A program made the translations under genes and the position numbers. From the NCBI RefSeq assembly GCF_900169305.1, contig NZ_FWDP01000004.1:496001-560000 (forward strand): 64,000 nucleotides of DNA, in the 5' to 3' direction. Shown in pieces: positions 1 to 8,111 of this stretch (positions are counted from its first letter, which is position 1; every line of letters begins with the position of its first letter). Under the pieces are notes generated by a model. That model was not told where the DNA came from and made no database searches. It saw only the letters and a program-made list of their open reading frames with translations. Source of the DNA: Marinilactibacillus piezotolerans. Lineage in GTDB: Bacteria > Bacillota > Bacilli > Lactobacillales > Carnobacteriaceae_A.

Positions 1-228
1 TAAGGTGTAACCCGAGATGGTCCATTGTCCAATGGATGGAGAAACATTTAGTGATTCGATCATAGTAGGAAGTGCTGTTTTGATAGCGGTCTGATTGAAA
101 ATGACCATTAAGGCACCGGCAAACAGCACAGCGTAGGTTTGCCAGTATGGAATAGAGCCGCTATCTCTTTTGTCTAGTTGATCTTTTGCTTTAATCGTAA
201 TTTTTTGAGGTATTTGCGTTAAAATCAC
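1..228 (-). CDS. MFS drug exporter, N-terminal part (cut by window edge)
   Basis: The minus strand is open from a GTG at 226-228 to base 1 without a stop (76 codons), so the gene continues off the left edge. An AAAAGGAG sequence lies about a dozen bases upstream of the GTG. After a charged 28-residue cytoplasmic lead comes a hydrophobic first helix (YAVLFAGALMVIFNQTAI) followed by ALPTMIESLNVSPSIGQW and GYTL. This TALPTM...QW...Y pattern is typical of the first periplasmic loop and second helix of 14-helix DHA2 (EmrB/QacA-type) proton-driven exporters. Family assignment is from this motif only; the substrate cannot be judged. A terminator at 272-302 separates it from the genes upstream. Confidence 0.75.
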   Translation of the reverse strand, partial: MILTQIPQKITIKAKDQLDKRDSGSIPYWQTYAVLFAGALMVIFNQTAIKTALPTMIESLNVSPSIGQWTISGYTL

Positions 229-271
229 GCCGAAGATTCGACTCCTTTTATTTTAGGATTGGCTAGATACA

Positions 272-302
272 ATAAAAAAGGAAATCATTTTTAATGATTT
301 CC
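272..302 (-). terminator. Rho-independent terminator after the rhodanese gene
   Basis: A perfect 10-bp stem (GGAAATCATT/AATGATTTCC, loop of three) is followed on the minus strand by a run of six T. It lies 97 bases beyond the stop of the rhodanese-like gene and should end the transcript coming from the glucokinase group before the MFS gene. Confidence 0.75.
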
Positions 303-398
303 AGTACAACTTTATAACTATATCCTATTAGTCTATTGAACGCCATTCTTGACGTCAATAGTTAATGCTTAATACTGTTTAAAATTATCAGTTATATT

Positions 399-806
399 TT
401 AAACAATTTTTTTACGTTTGATTTTTCCATCCCAATCTGCGTATCCGCCTTTTAAGATATAAAGATCTTTATAGCCTTCTTTTTTTAAGACGATAGCTGC
501 TCTTCCGCTTAAGGCTTTTTTTTCATCGTATAAATATATAGGCTGATCTTTTCTAAGCTCGTTGGCTCTCTGTTTCATCTGCAGATAAGGTATGTTTCTG
601 GCACCCAAGATATGACCAGCATCAAATTCGTCTTTCCCTCTTACATCAACAATTTGTGAACGACGCATATTCTGCTTGAACTCTTCTTTAGAAACCACTG
701 AAGCGGCATTCTTTCTTCTAAAGTATTGAATAAGTTCCCATATTGCCCATCCTATAATCGCAATCCATAAAATAAATGTTATTAAAGTAAATCCATCCAA
801 ATTCAT
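399..806 (-). CDS. Membrane-anchored rhodanese-like domain protein
   Basis: 135 residues. Residues 5-28 form one transmembrane helix (LITFILWIAIIGWAIWELI), so the rhodanese fold (about 40-130) should face the cytoplasm. Fold hallmarks are visible: VDVRGKDEFDAGHILGARNIP and the terminal GGYADW. The active-site loop, which in working sulfurtransferases is CxxxxR after a hydrophobic strand, reads IYLYDEKKALSGR here: Asp occupies the Cys position. Direct sulfur transfer is therefore unlikely; a binding or scaffolding role is inference. It resembles the small YqhL-like proteins that sit near glucokinase and rhomboid genes in Bacilli. It is the last gene of the co-oriented run starting at the rhomboid gene. 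Confidence 0.85.
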   Translation of the reverse strand: MNLDGFTLITFILWIAIIGWAIWELIQYFRRKNAASVVSKEEFKQNMRRSQIVDVRGKDEFDAGHILGARNIPYLQMKQRANELRKDQPIYLYDEKKALSGRAAIVLKKEGYKDLYILKGGYADWDGKIKRKKIV

Positions 807-871
807 ACTTCCTCTCTATCTTAATCACTTATACAGTTTACCTTAATAAACCGTTTTTTTCTAGTACTGAT

Positions 872-1999
872 TTAAGTTGATTCAGAAACGAGTGTATGAA
901 TTTCTGATTGATCATTCAAATCAATGACTTGCTCGTACTGCCATCCATAAAGGATATATCTCTCGGATGGAGATAAAGCAATAGGTGCATTTTCCGGTAA
1001 ATCAATCACCTTTTCCATTGATTTATCTGCAAAATTTAAGATATATAATGAGAAAGATCCAAGATTTTGACTCAGGTCAACGGGTTCATCAGGGATAGAG
1101 CCCACGATCATTCCATCTCTTTGACTTTGTGACAAATAAGGAAGCTGAAGTCGATCACCCATCTGCACTTTAGGAATCGTCAGCGCGCCTTGAGAAACTA
1201 AAAAAGGATATTCTTTCATCAGATGAACTTCATCGTCGTTAATGTCTGATTCGCTGAGCGTAATGACTGTATCTTGATGAAGAAAGAAATTCAGCGTTTC
1301 AGGGTTAAGCTTTTGTTCCGATTCTTCTGAACGTATATCACCAATATAAAATCCGTTATCCTCCTCATTCATATAGAGAAACAAGTTAGAGGAATACCAT
1401 TTCGGTTCAATCGCCGAAACAGAAGCAGAAGTGATTTCATTGCTTTGGAGATTCCATGTCTTAACCTCTGCAGTCTCTACAGCAGTTTCCGAGTCCATAT
1501 TAAAATACGATAAAAATAGCAGATCTTCATTCACATGATTCCAATCCACATTGATATAACCAGAATATTCAAGCGGAGTTCTTCTGACTTCTTCTCCCTC
1601 TTGATCGATGACTGCTGCTTCCATGGTCTGGTTGGAACCTTCTTGTAAGAAAACCTTATCTGCCTGCGGGCTGATTTGAATTGTAAGAATAAAGTTGTCT
1701 GTAGAATAGATTTCATGTCGTTCACCGCTGCGAATATTCATTCTGACCAACTGCTGCGTTTCTTGATCGCCAAGGTGAACGAGAACTTCTTCTTCTCCGA
1801 TCCAGCCAACAATTTTTTGAAGAACTTCTTTTGACTGATCAATTTGAGTAAACGGCTGTTCAGGTTCCTCAACCTGATCCGGTGCAGAGGGTTTTTCTGG
1901 TTGACTAGAAAAACTGCAGGCAGACATAAAGAGGGTGCTCAGCAGCACAAGAAACAGACTATTGACCCATAGCTTATTTCTATTATGCAAACTGACCAC
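872..1999 (-). CDS. Lipoprotein, possible beta-propeller, unknown function
   Basis: 375 residues. A lipoprotein signal is clear: hydrophobic stretch followed by the lipobox FMSAC, with the lipidated Cys at about residue 28, then an acidic, Pro-rich linker. The rest has repeated short strands ending in phrases such as WNLQSNEI, LYILNFADKSM and LSPSERYILYGW, which suggests a WD40/TolB-like propeller, but I see no diagnostic family motif. The GTG at 1999 is taken as start; a TTG at 1990 has a slightly better spaced GAGGGTGG upstream and is possible. It lies 58 bases downstream of glucokinase and 65 bases upstream of the rhodanese gene. No function is assigned. Confidence 0.75.
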   Translation of the reverse strand: MVSLHNRNKLWVNSLFLVLLSTLFMSACSFSSQPEKPSAPDQVEEPEQPFTQIDQSKEVLQKIVGWIGEEEVLVHLGDQETQQLVRMNIRSGERHEIYSTDNFILTIQISPQADKVFLQEGSNQTMEAAVIDQEGEEVRRTPLEYSGYINVDWNHVNEDLLFLSYFNMDSETAVETAEVKTWNLQSNEITSASVSAIEPKWYSSNLFLYMNEEDNGFYIGDIRSEESEQKLNPETLNFFLHQDTVITLSESDINDDEVHLMKEYPFLVSQGALTIPKVQMGDRLQLPYLSQSQRDGMIVGSIPDEPVDLSQNLGSFSLYILNFADKSMEKVIDLPENAPIALSPSERYILYGWQYEQVIDLNDQSEIHTLVSEST

Positions 2000-2057
2000 C
2001 CTCTACGATTGTATGATTTATCTTATACTAGCATAGAAAAGAGGGATTTTTCATGTA

Positions 2058-3035
2058 TTAAGACTCCAAGAATGTCTGATTCAAAACCAGTGAGCTTGCC
2101 CCGATTACTCCTGCATCATTTCCTAATTCTGCAATTTTAATCTTCGTTGAACGATAAATTGGAGGAAAAGCGTACATCTCAAAGTTTTTACGAATTCTCT
2201 CTGCTAAGAATTCTCCTGCTCTAGACACACCACCGCCGATGACGATCGTTGACGGATTCAGCATGTTTGCTACATTACCGCAGGCTAATGCTAAGTAATC
2301 ACATACTTTATCTACAATACTTAAAGCAAATGTATCGCCGTCTCTGGCTGCATCAAATACAGATTTTGCATCTACAAACTCTCCATTATCAATACTTTCT
2401 TTCAATGATGAATCTCCAGAAAAGCTTTCTGACATATCTCTAGCAAGCCGAACAACTCCTGTTGCGCTGGCTACAGTTTCTAAACAACCATCATTTCCGC
2501 AAGTACAGTGATAACCGTGTGGTTCTACAACGATATGCCCAATTTCTCCTGCTGCGCCGGAAGCACCGCGAATCAGTTCTCCATTCAAGATAATTCCACC
2601 GCCTACACCAGTTCCCAGTGTGATGAAGACAACGTTCGGTTCATTGTTTCCTGCACCAACCCATTGTTCTCCAAGCGCGGCAACGTTTGCATCATTATCG
2701 ATGAAAAATGGAATACCGGTCCCCTCTTCAATCATTTTTTTTATGAATTGAGTCGTTCTCCAGTTCAAGTTGTAAGCCCCGATAACAGTACCTTCAGAAT
2801 GATTGACATTTCCAGGCGAGCCCATTCCGATCCCAAGAAAATCATCTTGACTCATGTTATAAAGGTCTAAGTGATGATTGATTGACTCGATAATGGAAGG
2901 GACAATTCTAGTCCCTTCTTCTGTAACGTCTGTTTGGATACTCCACTTTGTCTGAATCTGTCCTTCAAGATTCAAAATAGCAAATTTTGCCGTTGTTCCG
3001 CCAAGGTCGATACCAATTAATTTTTTCTCTGTCAT
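2058..3035 (-). CDS. glcK: Glucokinase, ROK family
   Basis: Phosphorylates cytoplasmic glucose with ATP to glucose 6-phosphate. 325 residues, normal for the family. The N-terminal ATP-binding loop is GIDLGGTTAKFA (residues 7-18). The catalytic Asp is in FIDNDANVAALGE, and the ROK zinc signature is EIGHIVVEPHGYHCTCGNDG with the Cys ligands CTCGNDGC. The start ATG has a GGAGGG eight bases upstream. It follows the rhomboid gene after 19 bases, as in many Bacilli where rhomboid and glucokinase are paired (the small yqgQ gene often found between them is absent). It would use glucose released by the alpha-glucosidases and maltose phosphorylase of the island a few kilobases away. Confidence 0.95.
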   Translation of the reverse strand: MTEKKLIGIDLGGTTAKFAILNLEGQIQTKWSIQTDVTEEGTRIVPSIIESINHHLDLYNMSQDDFLGIGMGSPGNVNHSEGTVIGAYNLNWRTTQFIKKMIEEGTGIPFFIDNDANVAALGEQWVGAGNNEPNVVFITLGTGVGGGIILNGELIRGASGAAGEIGHIVVEPHGYHCTCGNDGCLETVASATGVVRLARDMSESFSGDSSLKESIDNGEFVDAKSVFDAARDGDTFALSIVDKVCDYLALACGNVANMLNPSTIVIGGGVSRAGEFLAERIRKNFEMYAFPPIYRSTKIKIAELGNDAGVIGASSLVLNQTFLES

Positions 3036-3054
3036 AATTTCCCTCCGCTATTTT

Positions 3055-3756
3055 TTAGTAGTATAAAGCGCCTGTTCTCCACCAGCCTATAATAAATAGT
3101 AAAACCAATATGCCACCGAAAATCAGCCCGTATTTAAACTGTACTTTTTTCCCGCTGATCCAAGCGTTCGGTGCGGAAATAGCGTAAGTAAGCAAATACC
3201 CACCGCCTAGTCCTCCTAAATGTCCAGCCATATCGATACCGCTGCTAAAAAATCCAAAAATAAGATTGATCACAATCAAAGCTAAGAACCTTCTTGACAT
3301 ATCTTTGATTTGATAACTATTTGGAAAAAGCTTCGGCAATGCCAGTGTCGCACCGAACAAACCGAATAGGGCAGTACTAGCACCAGCAGATAGAGAATCG
3401 TTAAATGCAAAGCTAGCTGCATTTCCGGCTACTGCACTCAGTAAGTAAAGCAGCAGATACCGCCAGTGACCGACTATGCTTTCAATCTGAATGCCTAAAA
3501 AATAGATAATGATTCCATTAAGCAGAATATGCTCTATCCCAATATGCAAGAAAACAGGTGTGATGAGTCTCCACCATTCTCCCATAACAATTAAAGGATT
3601 TATTTTTGCCCCTAATTCATACAAAACAACGGGATTAGTGCTGCCGCCCATAAGCGTTTCCAAACCAAACATCAAGACTGTAATTCCCAGTAAAGCATAA
3701 GTAATATATGGTTTTCTCTGCCACCTTCTAAGTGACATTTTCATTTGTGGAGACAT
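3055..3756 (-). CDS. gluP: Rhomboid family intramembrane serine protease
   Basis: 233 residues with about seven hydrophobic segments. The catalytic serine motif is GASTALFG, the catalytic histidine lies in DMAGHLGGLGGGYL, and the oxyanion-side HxxxN of helix 2 is HILLNG. The family cleaves transmembrane proteins within the bilayer; substrates cannot be read here. The protein lacks the extra N-terminal domain and TPR tail of B. subtilis GluP, so it is a minimal rhomboid. It is the first gene of the glucokinase group. An AAAGGAAG ribosome site precedes the ATG. The 141-base gap upstream contains the terminator of the preceding gene. Confidence 0.93.
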   Translation of the reverse strand: MSPQMKMSLRRWQRKPYITYALLGITVLMFGLETLMGGSTNPVVLYELGAKINPLIVMGEWWRLITPVFLHIGIEHILLNGIIIYFLGIQIESIVGHWRYLLLYLLSAVAGNAASFAFNDSLSAGASTALFGLFGATLALPKLFPNSYQIKDMSRRFLALIVINLIFGFFSSGIDMAGHLGGLGGGYLLTYAISAPNAWISGKKVQFKYGLIFGGILVLLFIIGWWRTGALYY

Positions 3757-3842
3757 ACTTTTTATACTTCCTTTACCAACAATTTAACTTCAGTATACCA
3801 TATTTTATACAATCGTAAATATGGTATTCCGAAAGGCGAATA

Positions 3843-3886
3843 AAAAATCCCCAAAACAGTTCGTTAAAACCGCTTTGAGGATTTTT
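3843..3886 (-). terminator. Terminator after the small acidic protein gene
   Basis: An imperfect stem (AAATCCtCAAA on one side, TTTGgGGATTT on the other, minus-strand reading) is followed by six T. It lies 12 bases beyond the stop of the gene at 3898-4284 and separates it from the rhomboid/glucokinase group. Confidence 0.75.
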
Positions 3887-3897
3887 AAAATGAATTT

Positions 3898-4284
3898 TTA
3901 TTCCATGTTGCCGTCCAAATCTTTTTTGAATGATTTTGCGGCATCTAGATTGTTATCTTTTCTTTCCTGATCTTTATTTTCTTCCGCCGTATCCATGCCT
4001 TTGTCGCTGATGTGTTCTTCATCTAGGGAGTCCGTCAAACTCGTCGTTTCTCGGGTGCCCTCTATTGATACTACATGAGCGGCTTGCAAATACACTTTCT
4101 CACCTGTTTTAAGATGAAATTCATGAAAATAGGGATGTTGCGAGCTTCCGCTTGATTCTTTTAGCATTTGATGAATTTCCTCTGGCTCCAACTGGATCAT
4201 AAAGAGTTCTCCATTAGTCATACTCACTTTTGACATTTTGCTCATTCCATTCACCCTTTCTATCATTGTATCTAGGTTCATCAT
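3898..4284 (-). CDS. Hypothetical protein with acidic tail
   Basis: 128 residues, not recognised. Residues 20-75 look like a small beta-rich domain (SMTNGELFMIQLEPEEIHQM, then HEFHLKTGEKVYLQAAHVV). The last 50 residues are highly charged (DEEHISDKGMDTAEENKDQE) and probably disordered. No signal peptide or membrane segment. It has its own terminator and lies 62 bases downstream of the MltG-like gene. The ATG at 4284 is used; the ATG one codon later is equally possible. Confidence 0.6.
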   Translation of the reverse strand: MMNLDTMIERVNGMSKMSKVSMTNGELFMIQLEPEEIHQMLKESSGSSQHPYFHEFHLKTGEKVYLQAAHVVSIEGTRETTSLTDSLDEEHISDKGMDTAEENKDQERKDNNLDAAKSFKKDLDGNME

Positions 4285-4346
4285 ATAGTATTCGATACAG
4301 TAATAGAAATATAATGCATATGCTTGATGATTCTCAGAAAGTGCAA

Positions 4347-4886
4347 TTAATGCCCCATTAGTGTTTGAGCTATCTGCTCATAGGACATATCGCTGGAAAT
4401 GTCATAGTTTCCGGGACGGACATAAGGAGCATAATCATTTTCTTCTAAGAAATCGTCAAAATCCATGCTGTCTTCGAGTATGTTGTTTGCTTCTAATTGA
4501 CCGGCAGCGACACTGCTTGGTTCTCCTTCGTTAATAGTGATGGTTGCGGTAATGACAGCTTCTTCATCTGCCTGTTCTTCAGTCTGATCTTCTTCAGTTG
4601 CTTGAGATTCCTCTTCAGCAGCTTCTTCTGTTTCGTTTTTTTCTGAATTTTCTTCGCTTTCAGCGGTTTCTTCTGTTTCACTAGGCTGTTCTGCAGCGAC
4701 CGGTTGTTCTAATTCCAACTGAGCAATTTTTTCTTCTAAGTAAGTAATGTCTGATTCCAGATCTTTAACCTTTTCTGTTTGGCCACTTGCAGTTGGAGAG
4801 TTTGGCATCAGTATCGCGGACATCAGAAGAATCAACCCAGATACAAAGAAGCCAATCGCCAAGATTCTAATATTCTTTTTCGACAT
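4347..4886 (-). CDS. Membrane-anchored protein with MltG/YceG-like LysM subdomain only
   Basis: 179 residues. Residues 6-27 form a single transmembrane helix (ILAIGFFVSGLILLMSAIL), then a coiled coil (VKDLESDITYLEEKIAQLEL) and a long Glu/Thr linker (about 65-110). The final 65 residues (ITINEGEPSSVAAGQLEANN...FDDFLEENDYAPYVRPGNYD...SYEQIAQTLMG) match the LysM-like start of the MltG/YceG lytic transglycosylase family. The catalytic lytic domain that normally follows is absent. The protein may bind glycan strands or septal partners without cutting; this is inference. An AGAGGAAA ribosome site precedes the ATG. Confidence 0.7.
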   Translation of the reverse strand: MSKKNIRILAIGFFVSGLILLMSAILMPNSPTASGQTEKVKDLESDITYLEEKIAQLELEQPVAAEQPSETEETAESEENSEKNETEEAAEEESQATEEDQTEEQADEEAVITATITINEGEPSSVAAGQLEANNILEDSMDFDDFLEENDYAPYVRPGNYDISSDMSYEQIAQTLMGH

Positions 4887-4928
4887 CTTTTTTTCCTCTC
4901 TTTATCCTATCATTTTGCTGGATCATTA

Positions 4929-5285
4929 TTAATGAATCCCTTCTGAAATATACGTATCGATTGTATGTTGGACAGATGCTTCAGAAATATGCAGATGCTC
5001 TGAAATTTCCTTAGCAGACAAACCTTGTGTGAATAAAGTCAGAATATGTCCTTGAGTGATGTTGGTCACTCGATCAGGAAAAGCCGTCTCTGGATTTTGA
5101 ACTTCAAGTTGTGATTCCAGTGATTGAATTCTTTTATTCAGGCCGTATATCATTTGCACTAAATTTAATGAAACGTCTTCCAATTCTTTATAAGTACCAT
5201 CATGTTCTTCTTTTTTCATAAAAGAAAAAGCCATTAAGACCGCAGAAATTCCAAAAAGGATTGCTGCAATTAACCATAAATCCAT
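4929..5285 (-). CDS. Membrane-anchored protein with C-terminal HTH
   Basis: 118 residues from the ATG at 5285, which has AGGAGG ten bases upstream; the longer reading to 5450 lacks a ribosome site and adds unlike sequence. Residues 3-22 form a transmembrane helix (LWLIAAILFGISAVLMAFSF), then a coiled coil (residues 34-62) and a C-terminal helix-turn-helix (LFTQGLSAKEISEHLHISEA, about 84-103) of the sort seen in LuxR-type and DUF6115-like tails. The layout resembles short membrane proteins of Bacilli with regulatory roles, but no specific function is known to me. It is divergent from rpmG. Confidence 0.75.
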   Translation of the reverse strand: MDLWLIAAILFGISAVLMAFSFMKKEEHDGTYKELEDVSLNLVQMIYGLNKRIQSLESQLEVQNPETAFPDRVTNITQGHILTLFTQGLSAKEISEHLHISEASVQHTIDTYISEGIH

Positions 5286-5539
5286 ATTATTGTTCCTCCT
5301 ATTGATTATTAACCTAGTAAATCTTACCACAACCAGGAATAAACAGAAAGATGAGGTTAGTTTTCGTAATAGAAGTAACCATATTGAAAAATAGCAGACC
5401 CTAAATGTGTCATTTTGATTTTGTTGGATAAAATTGGAAAAAGATAGCATTTTTTACGAAAACGTGTTATCCTAGTCAAGGCAAAAGACTAGACACTATG
5501 GTGTCGTCTTTAATTCAAGAGAGATTGGGAGGGACCATG

Positions 5540-5689
5540 ATGAGAGTAAACGTCACTTTAGAATGTACGGAATGTAAAGAACGCAACTACCTAACTTCAA
5601 AAAATAAACGTAACAATGCTGAACGTTTAGAAGTTAAAAAATATTGCCCTAGAGAACAAAAAGTCACCTTACACCGTGAAACTAAATAA
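5540..5689 (+). CDS. rpmG: 50S ribosomal protein L33
   Basis: 49 residues, the usual length. The sequence [17 protein letters not shown]...[19 protein letters not shown] is characteristic of the Firmicutes L33. It keeps the first CxxC (CTEC) but has only one Cys of the second pair (YCPRE), so the full zinc ribbon of the C+ paralogue is not present. Two ATGs are adjacent; the second (5540) gives seven bases from GGAGG and is preferred. The stop is only ten bases before the terminal repeat of the IS1182-type element, so the gene's native terminator has been separated from it. The palindrome at 35926-35965 is a good candidate for that terminator. Confidence 0.95.
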   Translation: MRVNVTLECTECKERNYLTSKNKRNNAERLEVKKYCPREQKVTLHRETK

Positions 5690-5699
5690 TTTTTTACAA

Positions 5700-5716
5700 A
5701 GGGGCTGGGAAAAAAC
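5700..5716 (+). repeat. Terminal inverted repeat, left end of the split IS
   Basis: AGGGGCTGGGAAAAAAC is the exact reverse complement of 35893-35909. It sits ten bases after the rpmG stop. Together the two copies bound a 30.2-kb segment. Confidence 0.85.
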
Positions 5717-5722
5717 CAGCTC

Positions 5723-6607
5723 TTAATAAACAAAAAGAACAATGAAAACCGTCGGTTTTAGATGGTCTTCATTGTTCTTTTGTCTTTTTTCTGAAGATGT
5801 AGAAGTATGTCCTCCTTTTCTTCGGAGTTCGAGGATCAGTTTCGTTAAATTCATGCTCATAAGCATCAAGCCAATGTCATTATGAACGGCTTGATTTCCT
5901 CTGACATGAACGCGGCGCATGCCAAAGACACCTTTCATCCGACCAAAAACGGTTTCTACGTCAATCTTTCGCTGTGCATAGATCCGTCTTCCATAATCGC
6001 TTTCCAGGTGTGCCTTCGCTTGATGTTTAAAGTATTCCCAATTGTTATTCACCGATGTTTGTCTTTGGTTCTCCTTCGGGGTTTTGGCTAGTGCATTCAG
6101 CCCATCATCCATTTGTTCTTTGTCTGCTGTGTACACTTTAAACTGACGCGTATACCCGTGCTCATCCACACGTGTGCTGTAGTGGGTAAAACTAAACCGC
6201 ACACCGTCCAGATCGGTATAAGCATCTTCTATTTCGTCATAAGACCAATTGTCCCGGCGTTTCGGATCCCGTTTATATTTTTTCTTTTGTTCTGCGTTAT
6301 ACATGCCGTAAGGAATCAAAGGAATCTTTTCATAGTCATCGATGATTGATTCATAGTTTTCTTCACTGCCATATCCAGCATCTGCGACAATATATTTAAA
6401 TAAGTCCAGTGTAGAAATCACTGATAAAAATGGAAGTAGCGTTCGCGTATCCCTAGGATTTGAAAAGATATCGTAGTCAATGACATATTGATTATTAGAA
6501 GCAACTTGAAGATTATAGCCAGGCTTCAATTCACGGTTTTTCATGGGATCTTCTTTCATACACATGAAGGTAGCGTCTTTATCCGTTTTGGAATAACTGT
6601 TTCGTCC
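5723..6607 (-). pseudogene. IS1182-family transposase, C-terminal fragment
   Basis: 295 codons remain, with no start of its own; the first ATG in frame is at 6565. The fragment opens with RNSYSKTDKDATF and LKPGYNLQVASNN, a very typical IS1182 motif, and keeps the second DDE Asp (YIVADAGYGSEENY) and the Glu (DVETVFGRMKGVFGMRR). The first catalytic acidic residue lies in the other fragment near 35.3 kb. From my knowledge of the family, a lysine-rich middle section of roughly 80-100 residues appears missing between the two pieces. The fragment is joined out of frame to the kinase gene upstream, so it is not expected to make an active protein. Confidence 0.85.
5733..5781. terminator. Hairpin at the 3' end of the transposase
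   Basis: A 14-bp perfect stem (AAAAGAACAATGAA/TTCATTGTTCTTTT) overlaps the last codons of the transposase. A/T-rich on both sides, it could stop transcription in either direction between rpmG and the island. Confidence 0.6.
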
Positions 6608-7110
6608 ATCAGGTGATACAAAACATACTCTTTTATCCCGATAAAGCGGTGTGCCTTTTTGAATAGTTCCGGTTTGTCATCTTTCAGCCACATCAGCTTC
6701 GCAAGAGGCGACATCGGATAGATCGGTGTCCCAGTCTTTTCATAGATCGACTGACCGTTCGTTTCTTTAAGTTTTGCGGCATAAGCTTCACTGCGCTGAT
6801 CGGCCCAGATGATCGAAGGCGTCAAAGGTCTCCCTAAAGCGTCCACGGGGATCAGACTATGCATGGCCGCACTAAATGAGATGAGTTGGATCGCTTCTTT
6901 GCGTGCTTCTGATTGTTTAAGGAGGCTTTGAATCGACGTGATTACGGCCTGAAAGATCTCATCCGGATCCTGTTCAGACGCCTGCGGTTCGGGATGATAC
7001 ATCGGATAGTCAACCGATGTTTCGCATATACTTTCTCCGTCTTTTGTAAACAGGACCGCTTTTGTACTCGTGGTCCCGATATCTACGCCAATGGCATATG
7101 TACTCAACAT
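6556..7110 (-). pseudogene. FGGY-family sugar kinase (gluconokinase-like), truncated by IS junction
   Basis: The first ~172 residues are a normal FGGY kinase start: AIGVDIGTTSTKAVLFTKDG, then SFSAAMHSLIPVDALGRPLT, PSIIWADQRS and RFIGIKEYVLYHL, closest in my reading to gluconokinases and xylulokinases. At about base 6605 the reading frame runs into IS1182 sequence and ends after a short foreign tail (KRIKTLPSCV). Full-length relatives have about 500 residues, so the second actin-like domain with the ATP site is lost and the product cannot be an active kinase. The start ATG has AAGAAGGG upstream. It is the last island gene, 128 bases after the endonuclease/phosphatase gene. Confidence 0.85.
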
Positions 7111-7238
7111 TTCCCTTCTTCCTGCTTCAGTTTATTACATCTAGTATATCACTCCAGTTAGACTCAGACCATTTTATTGCGACAAAAAAACCTGCAGGAC
7201 TTCATCTCAAAGTTGCTGTAGGCTTTCTCGTTTTTATT

Positions 7239-8090
7239 CTATTCTTCGCTTTCAGTGATTTCTACTTCGATACCGAAATGATCACTGACCAAAGGCCCGT
7301 TCTCACCGTCAAAAACCACACGATATGTCTCGACCGTTTGTCTTTTGTCAGTAAAAATATAATCGATGCGCTTTTCATCCGGATGATCGCTCCAGCCGTC
7401 GATGGCGCTTGAGACCGTGGAACAACCGATCTTTTCTTTTGCTGCAGGATAACTATCTGCCAGGTACGGTGCCGTTTCTTTGACGAAGGCATACCCTTCT
7501 CCTTTTATCGACGCTTCATTGTTGAAGTCGCCCATCACTAAAAGGGAGGTTTTCTCGTCGTTTTCAAGCAGGCTGAGCGTTTTATCCCATTCCTGCTTAA
7601 ATAATTGACGCCCTTCTCCGTCTTCCCACCATGAATAGTGACAGGACAAGACGTTCCAGTTTTTAGACGCCTCTTTGACCGAAGCTTTAAGGACCCGACG
7701 TGTATAGTGATGCGTATAATCCTTGCAGTCGGACACTAAAAGACTTTCTGCTTCAAAAGGCACGAGAGAGAGGACAGCGACGCCTTCATCATAGGTATCG
7801 TACCCGATATGATTGGCTGTCCAGCTCCAGTAGTACTCAAGCCCCCTCGCCCTTAATTCTTTGACGATAAGAAGGGCGAAGTTGTCGGCTTTGATGTCAA
7901 CCATCGGATCATCGCCCCCCACTTTGATGAAGAAGGGATCATCAACACTCGCTTTATCCATGGATTGATTGATTTCCTGCAGCGCGACGAATCGGTAGGC
8001 TTGTGCTTCGATCCGGTCGACGATCTTTTCGATCTTATCGTACGGGTCTGCTTCCATCCAGGCATGTGTATTCAGGGTCAGTACCTTCAT
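7239..8090 (-). CDS. Endonuclease/exonuclease/phosphatase family protein
   Basis: 283 residues, no signal peptide. The metal-dependent EEP fold is shown by TLNTHAW (Asn 7), VALQEINQS (Glu 38), LSCHYSWW, LVMGDFNNEA (Asp/Asn pair) and the terminal PLVSDHFGIEVEI (Asp-His). EEP members cut phosphodiester or phosphomonoester bonds in nucleic acids, sphingolipids or inositides; the substrate cannot be decided here. The gene follows the maltose PTS gene after 21 bases with an AAGGAG ribosome site, so it is probably in that operon. From memory, lactic acid bacteria often keep such a gene beside sugar PTS genes, but its role in sugar use is not established. Confidence 0.88.
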   Translation of the reverse strand: MKVLTLNTHAWMEADPYDKIEKIVDRIEAQAYRFVALQEINQSMDKASVDDPFFIKVGGDDPMVDIKADNFALLIVKELRARGLEYYWSWTANHIGYDTYDEGVAVLSLVPFEAESLLVSDCKDYTHHYTRRVLKASVKEASKNWNVLSCHYSWWEDGEGRQLFKQEWDKTLSLLENDEKTSLLVMGDFNNEASIKGEGYAFVKETAPYLADSYPAAKEKIGCSTVSSAIDGWSDHPDEKRIDYIFTDKRQTVETYRVVFDGENGPLVSDHFGIEVEITESEE

Positions 8091-8111
8091 CTTAAACTCT
8101 CCTTGACTAAA

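Larger units (their letters stand above)
5700..6607 (-). mobile_element. IS1182-family element, transposase 3' portion (left remnant)
   Basis: Begins with the 17-bp terminal repeat AGGGGCTGGGAAAAAAC (5700-5716) and contains the C-terminal two thirds of the transposase. Homology stops near 6601-6613, where the sequence changes into an FGGY kinase gene. The other end of the same type of element, with the matching inverted repeat and the transposase N-terminus, lies at 35289-35909. No target-site duplication is visible (ACAA on the left, ATTA on the right). Confidence 0.8.

Noticed and set aside
5286-5450. Extension of the HTH membrane protein to 173 residues
   Set aside because: AGGAGG lies inside this extension, just before the ATG at 5285, and the added residues look untranslated.
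5498-5540. Longer L33 with 14 extra N-terminal residues
   Set aside because: The ribosome site GGAGG lies inside the extension, and the family length is 49 residues.
5723-6607. Intact, active transposase
   Set aside because: The N-terminus with the first catalytic residue is absent and the fragment joins another gene out of frame.
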